In this document: piece after piece, positions 4,600-5,841 of the stretch
Layout: the number at the start of each line of letters is the position of its first letter
Position numbering within the stretch: position 1 is the stretch's first letter
Assembly (NCBI GenBank): GCA_902478425.1
Contig: CABSKV010000083.1
Coordinates: forward strand, 1 to 5,841
DNA length: 5,841 nucleotides
Source of the DNA: an uncultured Coriobacteriia bacterium
Lineage (GTDB): Bacteria; Actinomycetota; Coriobacteriia; Coriobacteriales; QAMH01
Direction of reading: 5' to 3'
Position numbers and translations under genes: made by a program
Notes under the pieces: model-generated
The model's database searches: none
The model's input: the letters and a program-made list of their open reading frames with translations, nothing else
Told to the model about the DNA's origin: nothing

Positions 4600-5763
4600 A
4601 TGGTGGGAGAGAATCTTCCGCGTTCCCTGAAATGGCAGCCAGCGCTCGAGGGATGGGTCCCCAGTGCGCTGACCACGGCAAACCTTGACGATGCGGCAGC
4701 TCGGCTGGCGGTGCTCGACCAGCGTTTGCTACCGTATTCGATCGAATACATCGACTGCTTCACCTCCAAGCAGGTTTGCGACGCAATCGAGGAGCTGGCC
4801 GTGCGCGGCGCTCCGGCCATCGGCATTGCCGGCGCGTTCGCCCTCGTGCTATGGGCCAAGAACGAGTGGCCTGTCATTCGCGAGGCAAAGCGCCAGGCCA
4901 ATCCCAAGAGCGATGTCGATTCTGTCACCGTGTTCGCAAGCAAGCTCGAGCAGCGCGGCCGCGAAATCGCCGCGGTGCGCCCCACGGCGGTCAACCTCGC
5001 CTGGGCGATCAACGAGCTCGTGGCACCGGCGCGCATGGCGGCCTACCAGGGCGATAGCGTCGACAAAATCACCGACGACCTCGAGGAACACGCCTGTCAG
5101 CTCATGGAGGACGAGATCTACTCCTGCAAGCTCATCGGCGAGAACGGCGCCGTGATCATCTCCACGCTCGCCCAGCGCCTGGGGCGTCCGCTGCGCATCG
5201 AGACGCACTGCAACGCCGGCGCGCTCGCGACGGCTGCATGGGGCACGGCTACCTCCATCATCTACCACGCCTTCGAGAACGGCGACATCGAGAAGGTCTG
5301 GGTCGACGAGACCCGCCCCGTCGAGCAGGGCGCGCGTCTTACCGCCTGGGAGCTCGAGCAGGCGGGCGTTCCCTACACGCTCATCAGCGACAACATGGCC
5401 GGCTCCATCATGGGCCAGGGGCTCGTGGACGCCGTCATCGTCGGTGCCGACCGCGTCTGCGCCAATGGCGATGTCGCGAACAAGATCGGCACGTACCCGC
5501 TTGCCATCGTCGCAAGCTATCACGGTGTGCCGTTTTTCGTGGCAGCGCCGCATTCGACCTTCGACAAGTCGCTCGTCACGGGCGACGAGGTCGTCATCGA
5601 GCAGCGCGACGCCAACGAGGTGCGCTGCATGCCGTACGGGCACCAGTGGCTTCCCATCGCGCCGACCGAATGCGACGTCTTCAACCCCGCCTTCGACATC
5701 ACGCCCCACGAGCTCATCACCGGCGTCATCACCGAGACCGGCATCGAGTTTGCCGGCGAGTGA
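4600..5763 (+). CDS. mtnA: S-methyl-5-thioribose-1-phosphate isomerase
   Basis: Converts 5-methylthioribose-1-phosphate to 5-methylthioribulose-1-phosphate in the methionine salvage pathway (cytosol). Family members also serve 5-deoxyribose (radical-SAM by-product) salvage. The fold is related to eIF2B alpha/beta/delta. Motifs in order are RGAPAIGIAGAFAL, VRPTAVNLAWAI, THCNAGALATAAWGTATS with the catalytic Cys204, WVDETRPVEQGARLTAWEL, LISDNMAGSIMGQG, and GADRVCANGDVANKIGTY with the catalytic Asp284. The C-terminus TPHELITGVITETG is typical. The length of 387 residues from the ATG at 4600 is slightly long; about 30 residues precede the usual start region (LAVLDQRLLPYSIEYIDC). AAGGCGG at 4583-4589 is a rather distant ribosome binding site for 4600, and an in-frame GTG at 4570 is the alternative start. 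No other methionine-salvage gene is adjacent. A palindrome begins three bases after the stop codon. Confidence 0.95.
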   Translation: MVGENLPRSLKWQPALEGWVPSALTTANLDDAAARLAVLDQRLLPYSIEYIDCFTSKQVCDAIEELAVRGAPAIGIAGAFALVLWAKNEWPVIREAKRQANPKSDVDSVTVFASKLEQRGREIAAVRPTAVNLAWAINELVAPARMAAYQGDSVDKITDDLEEHACQLMEDEIYSCKLIGENGAVIISTLAQRLGRPLRIETHCNAGALATAAWGTATSIIYHAFENGDIEKVWVDETRPVEQGARLTAWELEQAGVPYTLISDNMAGSIMGQGLVDAVIVGADRVCANGDVANKIGTYPLAIVASYHGVPFFVAAPHSTFDKSLVTGDEVVIEQRDANEVRCMPYGHQWLPIAPTECDVFNPAFDITPHELITGVITETGIEFAGE

Positions 5764-5765
5764 GG

Positions 5766-5802
5766 AACCAGACAAATGTCGCCGGGGCACTTTTGTCTGG
5801 TT
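5766..5802 (+). repeat. Second-family REP-like palindrome, first copy
   Basis: AACCAGACAAA (5766-5776) pairs perfectly over 11 bp with TTTGTCTGGTT (5792-5802), around a 15-nt GC-rich loop containing GCCGGGGCAC. It lies just after the mtnA stop. The arm differs from the RAYT-flanking family (CCAGACA instead of TGAGACA) but shares AGACAAATG with R2 and R3. It may serve as a 3'-end stabiliser or weak terminator. Confidence 0.88.
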
Positions 5803-5820
5803 ATGGGACAAATGCCTCGG

Positions 5821-5841
5821 AACCAGACAAAAGTGCCCCGG
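5821..5841 (-). repeat. Second-family REP-like palindrome, inverted copy cut by window edge
   Basis: The final 21 bases are an exact reverse complement of 5782-5802 (right half and part of the loop of the previous palindrome). This is a second copy in the opposite orientation, 18 bases after the first, making a BIME-like inverted pair. The 18-base spacer contains GGGACAAATG, a further partial relative of the arm sequence. Confidence 0.85.

Noticed and set aside
4849..5811. 320-residue open frame on the minus strand
   Set aside because: It lies opposite mtnA, which carries all family motifs; the minus-strand product is a low-complexity Asp/Arg/Val/Gly shadow.

Overview
The window is GC-rich and gene-dense, with Gram-positive/actinobacterial-type gene content. 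The best guess is a member of the Coriobacteriia; this is inferred from protein style and high GC, not from any marker gene. It holds five protein genes and no RNA genes. There is no gene-free stretch over 300 bases. The intergenic gaps are 1338-1373, 2238-2360, 3114-3195, 4495-4599 and 5764-5841.

Layout. (1) 1-1337, minus: the N-terminal 445 residues of a type IA DNA topoisomerase that runs off the left edge, with an active-site motif of archaeal/reverse-gyrase style. (2) 1374-2237, plus: a ComF-family phosphoribosyltransferase (DNA-uptake protein), divergent from the topoisomerase. (3) 2259-3201: a cassette of four short palindromes around one gene, 2361-3113, encoding a REP-associated tyrosine transposase (RAYT; HUH/Y1 single-strand nuclease). 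(4) 3196-4494, minus: a NhaC-type Na+/H+ antiporter, convergent with the RAYT. (5) 4600-5763, plus: methylthioribose-1-phosphate isomerase (MtnA), divergent from the antiporter. (6) 5766-5841: a second, different pair of inverted palindromes, cut by the right edge.

The most interesting content is the RAYT/REP system. Five copies of a roughly 33-35 bp imperfect palindrome (arms ATGAGACA / TGTCTCAT, 13-15 nt asymmetric loop) lie between 1808 and 3201. Two copies precede the transposase in one orientation and two follow it in the opposite orientation. The fifth lies inside the comF reading frame, is translated there without breaking the gene, and is almost identical to the copy just after comF. 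The last copy supplies the stop codon of the antiporter gene. The RAYT has clearly lower GC than its neighbours and a strong ribosome binding site directly abutting a palindrome. The right-edge palindromes share the 9-mer AGACAAATG with two of the RAYT-flanking copies, suggesting a related repeat subfamily.

The housekeeping genes (topoisomerase, competence phosphoribosyltransferase, antiporter, methionine-salvage isomerase) have no evident common pathway. They look like a chromosomal backbone that a domesticated transposase and its repeats have colonised.
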